Shown: in pieces, positions 56,124-64,000 of the stretch
Layout of the letters: each line of letters opens with the position of its first letter
Position numbering within the stretch: position 1 is the first letter of the stretch
NCBI GenBank assembly: GCA_002706405.1
Contig: PALN01000096.1
Span: 24,056 to 88,055, forward strand
Reading direction: 5' to 3'
Source of the DNA: Rhodospirillaceae bacterium
GTDB taxonomy: Bacteria; Pseudomonadota; Alphaproteobacteria; Rhodospirillales; Casp-alpha2
DNA length: 64,000 nt
Position numbers and translations under genes: made by a program
The notes under the pieces: model-generated
Told to the model about the DNA's origin: nothing
What the model saw: the letters and a program-made list of their open reading frames with translations, nothing else
The model's database searches: none

Positions 56124-58658
56124 CTACCATTCCACGGAATAGGCGACGCGCAGGGTCAGCCCGCGCGCGGCGAGGTGGCTGGTGTTGGCGCTGTTGCGAA
56201 GCAACTGGCCGAAAACCGTGTAGTACTGATTGTTCAACAGGTTCTCCAACCCCACCTTCAGCGTCCCACGGCCGACATCGAACGCGCTGTAAAGATCAAG
56301 CACCGTATAGTCCTCGACCTTTCGACCACCGAAGCTTACGCCGTCATCCGTGGCATCATCACGTTCGCCGGAGAACATTGCCTGCAATCGCAATTGCCAC
56401 CAATCGTACGGCCTGTAATCGACATAACTTGTGATCTTCATCGGCGGAATACGGAACCCGTTGAGTGCCTGTGCATCCTCGCTGTTGGCCACGCGCTGCT
56501 CGCCCTTCAACCATGAGACCGTCCCCCCGATGTTCAATTGCTCGTTGACGCGATAGGCGGCCTGCGCCTCGATTCCGTAAATCCTTTCGGGAGTCCGCTG
56601 CTGCACCAGGGAGAAATCCTCGATCCTCACCTGCCCCAGGTCGGAACGGCTGACAAACGCCGCGAGGCCCGCATTCAGCCCACGCCATCTTCCACGCAGG
56701 CCGACTTCATAGTTGTCGGTAATCCTGGGGGAGAGGTTGGAATTGGAGCCATCAAACCCCGATGGTGCAGAACGAAGCTGTAAGCCGATATCCGGCAATT
56801 CGAACGATTGCGAATAGTTGGCATAGAGATCAATCGCGTCGACCGGCGAGTAGACGGCGCCGGCATTGAAGGTGGTTTCCGCATAGGACAGTTCGCCGGC
56901 GCTGATCGCGTTACCCTGCCCCATCGTCGTGTAACTTGGGTAACTGACATCTACCCATTCGTGACGCGCGCCACCGCGCAGCACGACCTTATCCAGCGGA
57001 TAAACTTCGGCCTGACCGAAGACACCGTAGGTCTTGGTTGTGATCATGGGGACGAACGTCCGGCCGACCCCCTGTTTCACGAATATCGTCCCGCCCGAGG
57101 CATCGAAGATGTCGCCGTCGTAAGTATCCGCCGGCTGTTCGGTTTTCTCGTGATTGATGTCAATTCCCCACAGCATTTTGGCATCCAGACCTTCGACCAG
57201 CAGAACGGGAGTATCGACCGTCAACCGCCCACCGAAGGTTTCCGAATTCAAGTAGGTTTGCGCCAGCGCGTTCCAGGCCGCGAAATTCCTGCCGTCAAAT
57301 GGCGAGAAGCGGCTGTGGTAGTTGCGATAGTAGGCTTGCGCCTGGACCTCGCTGCCGAGAACGTTCTTGTGGCCGTAATCCAGGTTCAGCAGCAGGTTTT
57401 CGTTCGCCGTCTGATCTTCGAGACTGAGGCCGCTCAGGGCACGCGCCTTGACGGCTCCGGCGGCAAATCCCGTGACCGCGGGATCCGAGGCATAATTGGT
57501 GTCCTGATTTGCATTCAGATAGCTGAGCGTTGCCTGGAACCGCTGGTCTTCCAGGTCATATCCGACCTTGGCCAACACATCGTATGTTCCCATATCCGCC
57601 AGATCGCCCTGGCTGGGTTCCGGGGCGATCCGGTCACCGTCGGCATCGAAGAAGCTCTGTGTCTGCTCGCCAGAAAAGGACAATACGTAATCGACCCCAC
57701 CCATTTTTCCGCTGGCGCGTTGTTCAAGCCGCCCTCCAAGCGCATCCGGGTCCAGATGGGTCAGACTGCTGGTTCCAGCGATCGCCGTTTCGAACGACAT
57801 CTCGCCGTCCTTTGGCTTCAGCGTATTGATATGAATCACACCCCCGGCAGCCCCGCCGCCATAGACCGAGCTGCCACCATTCACGACCTCAATGCTTTCG
57901 ATGTTCGAAGCAGAGATGTTGAACAGGTCGCGTGAAACGTTGCGGTTTGTCGTCATGGGTACGCCGTCGATCAGTACCAGGACCGAACGGCCCCGCAGGG
58001 TCTGACTGCTGTTGGTCAGGGTCTGACTGGACGGCGCCATACCCGGCACGAATTTCGTCAACAGGTCGGCAACGCCCTGGGCCGTTTCCTGCTGCTGCTC
58101 AATGTCCTGCCGCGAAATCACGGTGACGTTGCGGGATAACGTGTCCAACGCGCCGCCTTCACGGGTTGCGGTGACCGTGACCGGGCCAAGTTTCGCAAGG
58201 CCAAGCCCTCCCGCCGGCTTGGACAGCGCCACCGCGCGCGCGCCCGTGAATTCGAAGGTGATGCCCGAGCCCGCGAGTAGGCGCGTGAGCGCCTGCGACG
58301 CCGTCATGGTGCCGGAAACGCCAGGCGACTGCAGGCCGGCGAAATCGCCTGTCTTGTAGGCGAAGGAAATGCCCGTGGCCTCAGCGTACTGCTTGAGCGC
58401 ATCAGCCACTGCCTGGGCCGGAATGTCGAAGTCCTTGGCCTCGGTATCCTGGGCCAGGTCGATTTCCGGCACGGTGACGCCATGACGAGGCGCCGCCGTG
58501 CCCGTTTCAGCGGCGCACACTGCCGCCGGCATCAACGCCAATGCCGTGCCCGCCATCAGCAGGGCGATCAGCACACCCCCCCGCAGTCCCGTCTTCGGCT
58601 CCGCCAACCGCGCCGCCTGCCCCTCGACGAGGGCGTCATGTTGCCAGGATTTGATCAT
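56124..58658 (-). CDS. TonB-dependent siderophore receptor with STN domain (FecA type)
   Basis: An 844-residue outer-membrane receptor. A signal peptide ends near AVCAAE; the STN signalling domain follows (FDIPAQAVADALKQYAEATG and GMTASQALTRLLAGSG-like), then the plug (VLIDGVPMTTNRNVSRD) and a 22-strand barrel ending in aromatic YSVEW. The STN domain would contact the FecR at 58854-59855. The ATG at 58658 is preceded by GGGGA. A hairpin terminator candidate lies between it and fecR. It should import a ferric chelate whose nature is unknown. Confidence 0.94.
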   Translation of the reverse strand: MIKSWQHDALVEGQAARLAEPKTGLRGGVLIALLMAGTALALMPAAVCAAETGTAAPRHGVTVPEIDLAQDTEAKDFDIPAQAVADALKQYAEATGISFAYKTGDFAGLQSPGVSGTMTASQALTRLLAGSGITFEFTGARAVALSKPAGGLGLAKLGPVTVTATREGGALDTLSRNVTVISRQDIEQQQETAQGVADLLTKFVPGMAPSSQTLTNSSQTLRGRSVLVLIDGVPMTTNRNVSRDLFNISASNIESIEVVNGGSSVYGGGAAGGVIHINTLKPKDGEMSFETAIAGTSSLTHLDPDALGGRLEQRASGKMGGVDYVLSFSGEQTQSFFDADGDRIAPEPSQGDLADMGTYDVLAKVGYDLEDQRFQATLSYLNANQDTNYASDPAVTGFAAGAVKARALSGLSLEDQTANENLLLNLDYGHKNVLGSEVQAQAYYRNYHSRFSPFDGRNFAAWNALAQTYLNSETFGGRLTVDTPVLLVEGLDAKMLWGIDINHEKTEQPADTYDGDIFDASGGTIFVKQGVGRTFVPMITTKTYGVFGQAEVYPLDKVVLRGGARHEWVDVSYPSYTTMGQGNAISAGELSYAETTFNAGAVYSPVDAIDLYANYSQSFELPDIGLQLRSAPSGFDGSNSNLSPRITDNYEVGLRGRWRGLNAGLAAFVSRSDLGQVRIEDFSLVQQRTPERIYGIEAQAAYRVNEQLNIGGTVSWLKGEQRVANSEDAQALNGFRIPPMKITSYVDYRPYDWWQLRLQAMFSGERDDATDDGVSFGGRKVEDYTVLDLYSAFDVGRGTLKVGLENLLNNQYYTVFGQLLRNSANTSHLAARGLTLRVAYSVEW

Positions 58659-58769
58659 GATATTCGGTCCCCTATTCCCCGGAATGCGCGCCTTTGCCCA
58701 TTCTTTTATATGCAATTAAGTCGCACTCGCTATTTTCTTCCTATGAGGGGGACGAGCGACCCGAACAAA

Positions 58770-58791
58770 CCCGGTGCATTTTTCCACTGGG
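58770..58791 (-). terminator. Candidate intrinsic terminator between fecR and the TonB receptor
   Basis: On the minus strand a 7-bp stem (CCCAGTG with CACCGGG, one G-T pair) is followed directly by TTTGTT. It would end the fecI-fecR transcript and leave the receptor to its own, sigma-dependent promoter, the usual arrangement of FecIRA systems. Confidence 0.45.
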
Positions 58792-58853
58792 CCGTCGGTT
58801 TTTTTACCCCGCCCCGAATAGGGAGAGGCGCGGCGCCGCAATCAGCACCCGGG

Positions 58854-59855
58854 TCACCGCATAATCAGGAGATAATCCGTCACCTGGGTCACGTGGAGCC
58901 CGTGGGTCGCGGCAAGGGCCCGAATGCCGCCGTCGAGTGCCTTCAGGGACAGACGGGCGGTCACCGGCTCCAGCTTCGTCGCATCGGCCAGCAGCAGAAC
59001 CTTCCCCGGGCGGTAGCGGTCGATTTCGGCCACAGCGCGGGCGAAAGGCATGCCGTCGAGGACGATCATGCCCCGCCGCCAAGCCAACTGAGGAGCCTCG
59101 CCATCGATGTGCCCGACCGCGCCCGGTGCCTCGCCCGGGCGATAGGACACGCGGTCCCCCGTGCGCAGGGTCACGGCGCTTTCCCCGTCAACAGCAAGCG
59201 GCGCGGACACCCTTACCGTACCCTCGGCCACGGTGACCTCGGCCGTGTCGCCGCCATCGCGCACGGCATAAACAGTACCCAGAGCCCGTGCCCGGCCGCC
59301 CAAGGCCAAAACATCGAACGGCCGGGACTTGTCCTTGGCGACCAGGAACAGGGCCTCGCCCTTCAGTAAGCTGATGCGGCGGCCCGTCGTGGAGTAGTCG
59401 ACCGCGATGGCCGTATCGGTGTTGAGCAACGCCGTGGAACCATCGGGCAGGGCCACGCGCCGCTGTTCACCGGCCGCCGTCGCATGGTCGGCCCGCAGCG
59501 CCGTGGGCAGGTCTAATGCGGCACCGGCCACGAACAACGCCAGACAGGCTGCCAGCAGGCCGCCCACAGCGGTTTGCCTGGTCAGCCGACGCCGGCGCAT
59601 GGGGGTAACGGTGGCAACCTCGTCGTCAATGGCAAAGGCGGAAGCCAGCTCCCCAGCCGCGTTCCAGGCGGCCTGGACCTCATCGTAGGCCGCTTTGTGG
59701 CGTGGGTCAGCCGCCAGCCAGGCCCGGAACTCGGCCTGCGCAGCCGCGTCCCCGTCATCCCCCTCCAGGCGCAGGAACCAGTCCTGCGCGGCGGCGTCGA
59801 CCGCGTCGCGGGGATCGGGGACATCGGAAAGTCTGCCTTCGTTCGGATTGGTCAT
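58854..59855 (-). CDS. fecR: FecR-family anti-sigma / sigma regulator
   Basis: A 333-residue inner-membrane protein. The N-terminal cytoplasmic DUF4880 region (AQDWFLRLEGDDGDAA) binds the sigma factor, one helix (GGLLAACLALFVAGAAL) crosses the membrane, and the FecR domain follows (RRVALPDGSTALLNTDTAI), with a C-terminal STN-like part touching the receptor. The ATG at 59855 has AGGAAA upstream. It lies between fecI and the receptor gene and should transmit the ferric-siderophore signal from the outer membrane. Confidence 0.92.
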   Translation of the reverse strand: MTNPNEGRLSDVPDPRDAVDAAAQDWFLRLEGDDGDAAAQAEFRAWLAADPRHKAAYDEVQAAWNAAGELASAFAIDDEVATVTPMRRRRLTRQTAVGGLLAACLALFVAGAALDLPTALRADHATAAGEQRRVALPDGSTALLNTDTAIAVDYSTTGRRISLLKGEALFLVAKDKSRPFDVLALGGRARALGTVYAVRDGGDTAEVTVAEGTVRVSAPLAVDGESAVTLRTGDRVSYRPGEAPGAVGHIDGEAPQLAWRRGMIVLDGMPFARAVAEIDRYRPGKVLLLADATKLEPVTARLSLKALDGGIRALAATHGLHVTQVTDYLLIMR

Positions 59856-59964
59856 GTTTCCTGCATCGACGTCTGTCCGTGCCGACACTCGCACGCACGG
59901 CCGCAGCCTGCGGCGCATGTCAAAAAAGATAGAATCCCTACTCTATTGTGATGGACGAGCGAGA

Positions 59965-60513
59965 TCACCCTGACCGGTGCCCGCCATCCCCGTTTTTTTC
60001 GGCGGCACCCTCGCGGAACCGGCGCCGCGCCTTGACCAGGGTATCCACGGCGTGTTTCAGGTCCTTATAAACGGTCGTGACTCCGATCCCCAGGCGCGCG
60101 GCGATTTCCGGCTGTGACAGGCCTTCGAACCGACTCATATGGAACACGCGGCGGCAACGCTTGGGCAAGGCCGTAACCGCGGCTTCGACATGGGCAAGTT
60201 CGGCCTTGGCCATGACATGGCGTTCAGGCGTCAGGTCTTCGGAAGTACGCCAGACAAGGCTGTCACCCTCGGCCAGGATTTCGCGGCGCCGCTTTTCAAC
60301 GCGCAGGTGATCCAAGGCCAAGTTGGCCGCCATGGTGAACAGATAGGCACGGCTGTCGCGCACGGCGGGATCGTCCTCCGTGCGCAGCAGCTTGACGTAA
60401 AGATCATGGGCAATGTCGGCTGCCAGCGTGCGCGAACCCAGCCGCCGGCCGAGAAAGCTCAACAGTTCCCATTCGTATTCGTGATACGTGCGCAGCAGCA
60501 GGGTTTCGCGCAT
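59965..60513 (-). CDS. fecI: FecI-type ECF RNA polymerase sigma factor
   Basis: A 182-residue ECF sigma factor. Region 2 is RTYHEYEWELLSFLGRRLGS to DHLRVEKRRREIL, and region 4 the GLSQPEIAARLGIGVTTVYK helix-turn-helix. Its neighbour fecR is 109 bases away on the same strand. A Fur box lies 78 bases upstream, so expression should rise in iron shortage and activity with receptor signalling. The second receptor (60670-63135) may also be served by it. Confidence 0.92.
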   Translation of the reverse strand: MRETLLLRTYHEYEWELLSFLGRRLGSRTLAADIAHDLYVKLLRTEDDPAVRDSRAYLFTMAANLALDHLRVEKRRREILAEGDSLVWRTSEDLTPERHVMAKAELAHVEAAVTALPKRCRRVFHMSRFEGLSQPEIAARLGIGVTTVYKDLKHAVDTLVKARRRFREGAAEKNGDGGHRSG

Positions 60514-60590
60514 TCTCGTCCGTCGTCACATTCCCGGTTGCGGGGCGGGCCCGGTATCGAACCCGCCGCCTGTCACCGCAACATAACGGT

Positions 60591-60609
60591 ATTGAGAATC
60601 ATTCTCAAT
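60591..60609. promoter_or_regulatory. Fur box upstream of fecI
   Basis: The 19-bp sequence ATTGAGAATCATTCTCAAT is a perfect inverted repeat around one base and matches the Fur-box style of GATAAT/ATTATC-type sites. It lies upstream of fecI and after the end of the second receptor gene, so it fits the fecI promoter. Confidence 0.75.
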
Positions 60610-60669
60610 TACTTTGCACCCGATGATTAATCTACACCGAGGCCGCATATGACGTGGGCGTCAAACAAA

Positions 60670-63135
60670 TCAAAAGTCAAAACGAATGCCGCCGAACACG
60701 GTCCGGGGGGCACCGGCATTGATGCGGTAGGTCCCGCCGGAGGCCGTGTAATAGGTTTCGTCGGTGATGTTTTTGACCCCGAGATCAAAGCGCAGGCGCT
60801 TTTCCTTGCCCACGGGCAGATAGTACCACAGGCCCACGTCGAACAGCAGGTACTGGCCCAGCTTGTAAGTATGGGCGTCGTCACCGAACCGGGTGCCGAC
60901 GTAGGTCACGCCGCCGCCGACCCCCAGGCCGTCAAGATTGGTCCCCGTATCAGTGAACTCGTAACTGGTCCACAGGCTGGCGGTCACCTTGGGCACGCCG
61001 CGCGGGCGATTGCCGTTGGTCGCCGTATCGGTTGACACGATATCGGCCTTGAGGAAACCAAGCCCGCCGCGGATGTTCCAACCCGGCGTCGGATTGCCGA
61101 CTCCGGAGACCTCGACCCCGCTGGTGTTGACCTCACCCACCAATTGCGGCTCGCCGTTCACGGTTTCGACGACGTTTTCCTTCTTGATGTCGAAGACAGC
61201 GGCATTCAGCAGAAGCTTGCCGCCCAAGGCGTTCCACTTCACCCCGGCTTCGTACTGGCGCCCTTGTTCCGGATCCAGCACCAGAACGCTCTCATTGCCC
61301 GCGATCAGGCCCTGCGCCGTGAAGGTGTCCGCGTAGTTGGCGTACAGGGCGACAGTCTCGACCGGCTTCCAGACTAGACCTGCCGTTTTCGTCAGCTTCG
61401 CATCGCGCGGCTGTTCCGCGGTCGTGATGGCGTTGGTCAGAAGATTCTTGCGGTAAAAATTGCCGTTGTAGAACTCGTAACGCAGCCCCCCGGTCAAATT
61501 GACCGTCGGCATGATCTCGATGTCGGTCGCAAAATACGGGCCGTATGATTTCTGCGACAGGTCGGTGAACTGTAAGGATGACGGGTTTCCGGAATCGTCG
61601 ACCAGTATCTCCGGCGTCGGATTGTTGACCGTGCCGCCGACCTGGTTGGCGCCGGCATAGTTACGCCAATCATGGTCCTGTTGGTGATACTCGAAACCGA
61701 AGACAAGCTCTGTGGGCATGACCAAGGCGTCAAACTTCCCGCGCGCCTGCAGGCGACCGAACAATGTCTGCAGGTTGCGGTCGTCGTTGCCTTGGACCCG
61801 CCGGGTCAAAGTGCCGTCCGCCGCGATGCTGCGGACCTCGACGTAAACGTCCTGTGCCTTTTCCGTGTAATAGGCGACCTTGTTTTCCACCGACCACGGG
61901 CTGTCCCCCAAAGGCACGGCGCCGTCGAATTCGAAAATATGGTAGGTCGCTTGACGGTCGACGAAGTCCGGGTGGTAGGCCGTGTCCGTCGGCACATCCG
62001 CAATCAATCGCGTGCTGCCGTTCCCGGCGACCGTGGGCAAGCCGCGGTCCATGGTGCGGTCGTCGTTGGTGACTTCATGGTTGACCCGCGCGGTCGCACC
62101 GCTGTCGCCGACCCAAAGGAACGACGTCGACAGGAATTGGCGTTCGACCTTGGAATTCTTCCGGAACGTCTCCCCCTGGTCGCCCGACGTGGTGATGCGA
62201 TAGGCGAAATTCTCGCTGTCACCGATTGCGCCGGTGGCGTCGAAGGTAAGGTTCCGCTCACCGTCTTCGTCGAAATTGGTTTCGACGTGATGTTCGGCCT
62301 CGAACTGTGGTTTTTTCGTTACCACGTTCACCAGCCCGCCCGGTGTCATCTGACCGATGTCGGCGACAGGCCCCTTCATGATCTGGATGCTATCGACCGT
62401 CGCCGGATCGAACCGGCCGCTGGTTTTCAGACGCACACCGTTGCGATAGATGTCGTCGTCCCGCCGAAAGCCGCGGATGATGTAATCCTCGCGCGTGCCC
62501 CCGAACCCATCGGCGCTCACCGTATTGGGGGACAGTTTGTAGACGTCTTCCATCTCACGGGCATGCTGATCCAGCAGAAGTTGCTCGGGAATGATGTCGA
62601 TGGTGCGCGGGATATCGATCAGGTCCTTGTCGAAACGGCTGCCCGTTTCCGCCCGCCGGCTATCATAGCGTGATTGCTTGGTGCCGAGGACCGACACCGT
62701 ATCCAGCACCAAGGCCCCGCTCGTCTGGACCTTGCTGAGAGTCACGGAAGATGTGCCGGCGAACGTCCAGGTCACGCCCGTGCCCGCGAGCAGACGACGC
62801 AACCCGTCCTCGGCGGCAAACGCGCCCTTGAGCCCCGCCGTCGTCAGACCTAGGGTCAGCTCGGCCCCGTAGACCAATTGCAGCCCGCTTTCCTCGGCAA
62901 AGCGATTGAGGGCCGGTGCCAAAGGGCCGGCCGGAATATCGTAGGTGCGAACGTCCGCCGCCTGGGCTTCAAGAACCCCATTCTTGGTTCCATCCCCGGG
63001 CGCGGCAACGGCGGTACCGGGCAGCGCCAGGACCAACGCGCCAACCAGCGCGGTGCTGACCAACAACTCCCGCGTCAAATTCGGCAACCTGCCCGCATGC
63101 CCATGATGATTGGCCCGGCCCTTGATCGGCTTCAT
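60670..63135 (-). CDS. TonB-dependent siderophore receptor with STN domain (second copy)
   Basis: An 821-residue outer-membrane receptor. The signal peptide (VSTALVGALVLALPGTAVA-AP) is followed by the STN domain (YDIPAGPLAPALNRFAEESG), the plug (IDIPRTIDIIPEQLLLDQ and DYIIRGFRRDDDIYRNG), and the barrel to the terminal FGGIRFDF. The long IPR-type plug motif recalls FpvA/FoxA-like siderophore receptors. A second ATG (63135) with better spacing to AGAAGGGG is chosen over 63141. It is preceded by a second FecR-type gene cut off by the window end. Confidence 0.94.
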   Translation of the reverse strand: MKPIKGRANHHGHAGRLPNLTRELLVSTALVGALVLALPGTAVAAPGDGTKNGVLEAQAADVRTYDIPAGPLAPALNRFAEESGLQLVYGAELTLGLTTAGLKGAFAAEDGLRRLLAGTGVTWTFAGTSSVTLSKVQTSGALVLDTVSVLGTKQSRYDSRRAETGSRFDKDLIDIPRTIDIIPEQLLLDQHAREMEDVYKLSPNTVSADGFGGTREDYIIRGFRRDDDIYRNGVRLKTSGRFDPATVDSIQIMKGPVADIGQMTPGGLVNVVTKKPQFEAEHHVETNFDEDGERNLTFDATGAIGDSENFAYRITTSGDQGETFRKNSKVERQFLSTSFLWVGDSGATARVNHEVTNDDRTMDRGLPTVAGNGSTRLIADVPTDTAYHPDFVDRQATYHIFEFDGAVPLGDSPWSVENKVAYYTEKAQDVYVEVRSIAADGTLTRRVQGNDDRNLQTLFGRLQARGKFDALVMPTELVFGFEYHQQDHDWRNYAGANQVGGTVNNPTPEILVDDSGNPSSLQFTDLSQKSYGPYFATDIEIMPTVNLTGGLRYEFYNGNFYRKNLLTNAITTAEQPRDAKLTKTAGLVWKPVETVALYANYADTFTAQGLIAGNESVLVLDPEQGRQYEAGVKWNALGGKLLLNAAVFDIKKENVVETVNGEPQLVGEVNTSGVEVSGVGNPTPGWNIRGGLGFLKADIVSTDTATNGNRPRGVPKVTASLWTSYEFTDTGTNLDGLGVGGGVTYVGTRFGDDAHTYKLGQYLLFDVGLWYYLPVGKEKRLRFDLGVKNITDETYYTASGGTYRINAGAPRTVFGGIRFDF

Positions 63136-63270
63136 ACCCATTCCCCTTCTCGTCCCCGCGCCTTCGGCAATTCACCGTTTTTAACGCGATTAATTATCAA
63201 TCGTATCTATGAGACGTTCGACAAATGGGATTGAGGAGGTCTGAAGCAATCTTTTGTCTGGCCCGACACG

Positions 63271-63287
63271 GCGGGCGGACCGCCCGC
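63271..63287. terminator. GC-rich hairpin at the end of the second fecR gene
   Basis: GCGGGC and GCCCGC pair around GGACC right beside the stop codon of the partial fecR. No T-run follows; termination is only possible. Confidence 0.28.
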
Positions 63288-64000
63288 TATTGATGCAGCA
63301 GGATCACATAGTCTGTCAGCCGGGTGGTGCGAAGACCAAGCGCTGCCTCCAGCGCTTCGACGACGCTCACCGGGTCGCCGGTGTCGAACACGCCGTTGAC
63401 CCGCTTGGCGCGCAGGTCTTCATTGACCAAGCGAATCAGGCCGCGGTGATAGCGGTTCAGTTCGTCGATGACATCACCCAAGGGCTGGTCGTGGAACACC
63501 AGTTTCCCCCGGCGCCAAGCACTGGCACTTTGCGGGTCCACGGCCTCGACCGCGCCCAGCCCACGCCGTCCGTCGTATCTGACGCGCTGATTGGGCGACA
63601 GGACAGTCTCCTGCCCGCCGCCGTTTACCGATACGGCCACCCGGCCTTCCAGCAGCGTCACCGATGCGCCCCGGGACGACATCCGCACTGTAAAGACGGT
63701 GCCGAGCACACGACTGACCCCGTCCCCCGCCGCCACCATGAAGGGCCGGTCCGGGTCCTTGGCGATCTCGAACGCCGCCTCGCCACGCAGCAGACGCACG
63801 CCGCGCGCCCCTATCCCGTCTGGGCCAAAGTGGATGGCGATGGCGCTGTCCGTGTTCAATTGCACCGTCGATCCATCCGGCAGATCAAGCCGCCGGATCT
63901 CGCCGGTCGCCGTCGCGGCATCGGCGCGAACATTGGCGTCAAGACGTTGCGGCAGGTCCGCCCCGACCCCCACGGCGATCAACAGACCGGCGGCAATCGC
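63287..64000 (-). CDS. FecR-family protein, partial (N-terminus beyond window)
   Basis: The C-terminal 237 residues of a FecR homologue. The visible part starts inside the periplasmic FecR domain (IRRLDLPDGSTVQLNTDSAI), then LGTVFTVRMSS and LEGRVAVSV, with the C-terminal DVIDELNRYHRGLIRL and final VEALEAALGLRTTRLTDY that contact the receptor's STN domain. The N-terminal sigma-binding part and any membrane helix lie past position 64000. It precedes the second receptor by 151 bases, and its own sigma gene is probably also beyond the window. Confidence 0.88.
   Translation of the reverse strand, partial: AIAAGLLIAVGVGADLPQRLDANVRADAATATGEIRRLDLPDGSTVQLNTDSAIAIHFGPDGIGARGVRLLRGEAAFEIAKDPDRPFMVAAGDGVSRVLGTVFTVRMSSRGASVTLLEGRVAVSVNGGGQETVLSPNQRVRYDGRRGLGAVEAVDPQSASAWRRGKLVFHDQPLGDVIDELNRYHRGLIRLVNEDLRAKRVNGVFDTGDPVSVVEALEAALGLRTTRLTDYVILLHQ

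Noticed and set aside
56808..57935. 375-residue plus-strand frame within the TonB receptor
   Set aside because: Antisense shadow; the receptor motif set on the minus strand is decisive.
63187..63201. Fur-like site GATTAATTATCAATC before receptor 2
   Set aside because: Only 12 of 15 positions are symmetric and the match to a Fur consensus is loose compared with the perfect site at 60591-60609.

Overview
The window is a high-GC stretch of bacterial chromosome, densely coded and with few long gaps. Gene content points to an alphaproteobacterium, most likely a free-living member of Rhodospirillales or a neighbouring order. The basis is family-level: twin SinR-like XRE regulators, a PAS_5-type protein, Zur fused into a znuCB operon, an ACAD/aminoglycoside-phosphotransferase-like/DUF6285 cluster, and a bacterial voltage-gated sodium channel. 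I see no rRNA, tRNA, CRISPR array, insertion sequence or prophage. This is an inference from sequence reading; no database search was run.

Layout. 1-12 kb: two near-identical XRE regulators (159-623 and 11185-11643) bracket a catabolic block. It holds a minus-strand operon (TAXI solute-binding protein, amidase, N-carbamoyl amino acid hydrolase-like enzyme), then a plus-strand run of thioesterase, GntR regulator, serine hydrolase, phytanoyl-CoA dioxygenase-like protein, gamma-carbonic anhydrase, acyl-CoA synthetase and citryl-CoA lyase-like enzyme. 11.6-24.8 kb: cytochrome c, M20 peptidase, PAS protein, GNAT, a monooxygenase-like small protein, an RND efflux pair, a CmcJ/NvfI-like oxidoreductase, GFA protein, DMT exporter, ArsR regulator, SDR, and an odd membrane protein with a charged tail ending in nine Asp. 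24.9-28.2 kb: zinc uptake (znuA divergent from znuC-znuB-zur) with a Zur-box-like site between them. 28-34.5 kb: TPR/glycosyltransferase-like protein, SDR, a BacNav sodium channel, and a 917-residue secreted coiled-coil protein of unknown function beside an AT-rich gap.

34.7-42.6 kb: a KdsB-like cytidylyltransferase with a histidine phosphatase, a Lys/Ala-repeat histone H1-like protein, a lipoprotein, a DMT transporter, two small unknown proteins, an acyl-CoA synthetase plus SDR, and a PilZ protein. 42.8-45.4 kb: acyl-CoA dehydrogenase, phosphotransferase and DUF6285-like protein. With the synthetase and SDR just upstream, this has the gene set of the levulinate/4-hydroxyacid (lva) pathway and of mammalian ACAD10/11. 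45.4-50 kb: MFS transporter, receiver-only response regulator, otnK-otnC, and an enoyl-CoA hydratase-like protein. 50-53.9 kb: molybdate regulator and modABC, then a methyltransferase. 53.9-64 kb: a minus-strand iron-uptake region with two TonB-dependent receptors, two FecR anti-sigma regulators (one cut by the window end), one FecI sigma factor with a Fur box, and a DUF3649-PepSY-DUF3325 membrane cassette.

The genes best tied together are the znu/zur locus, the mod operon, the fec-type iron region and the lva-like set. The strongest leads are the lva-like locus, the shared TTGTATACAA-type sites that may form a small GntR regulon, the 917-residue secreted protein, and the membrane protein with the charged, poly-Asp tail.
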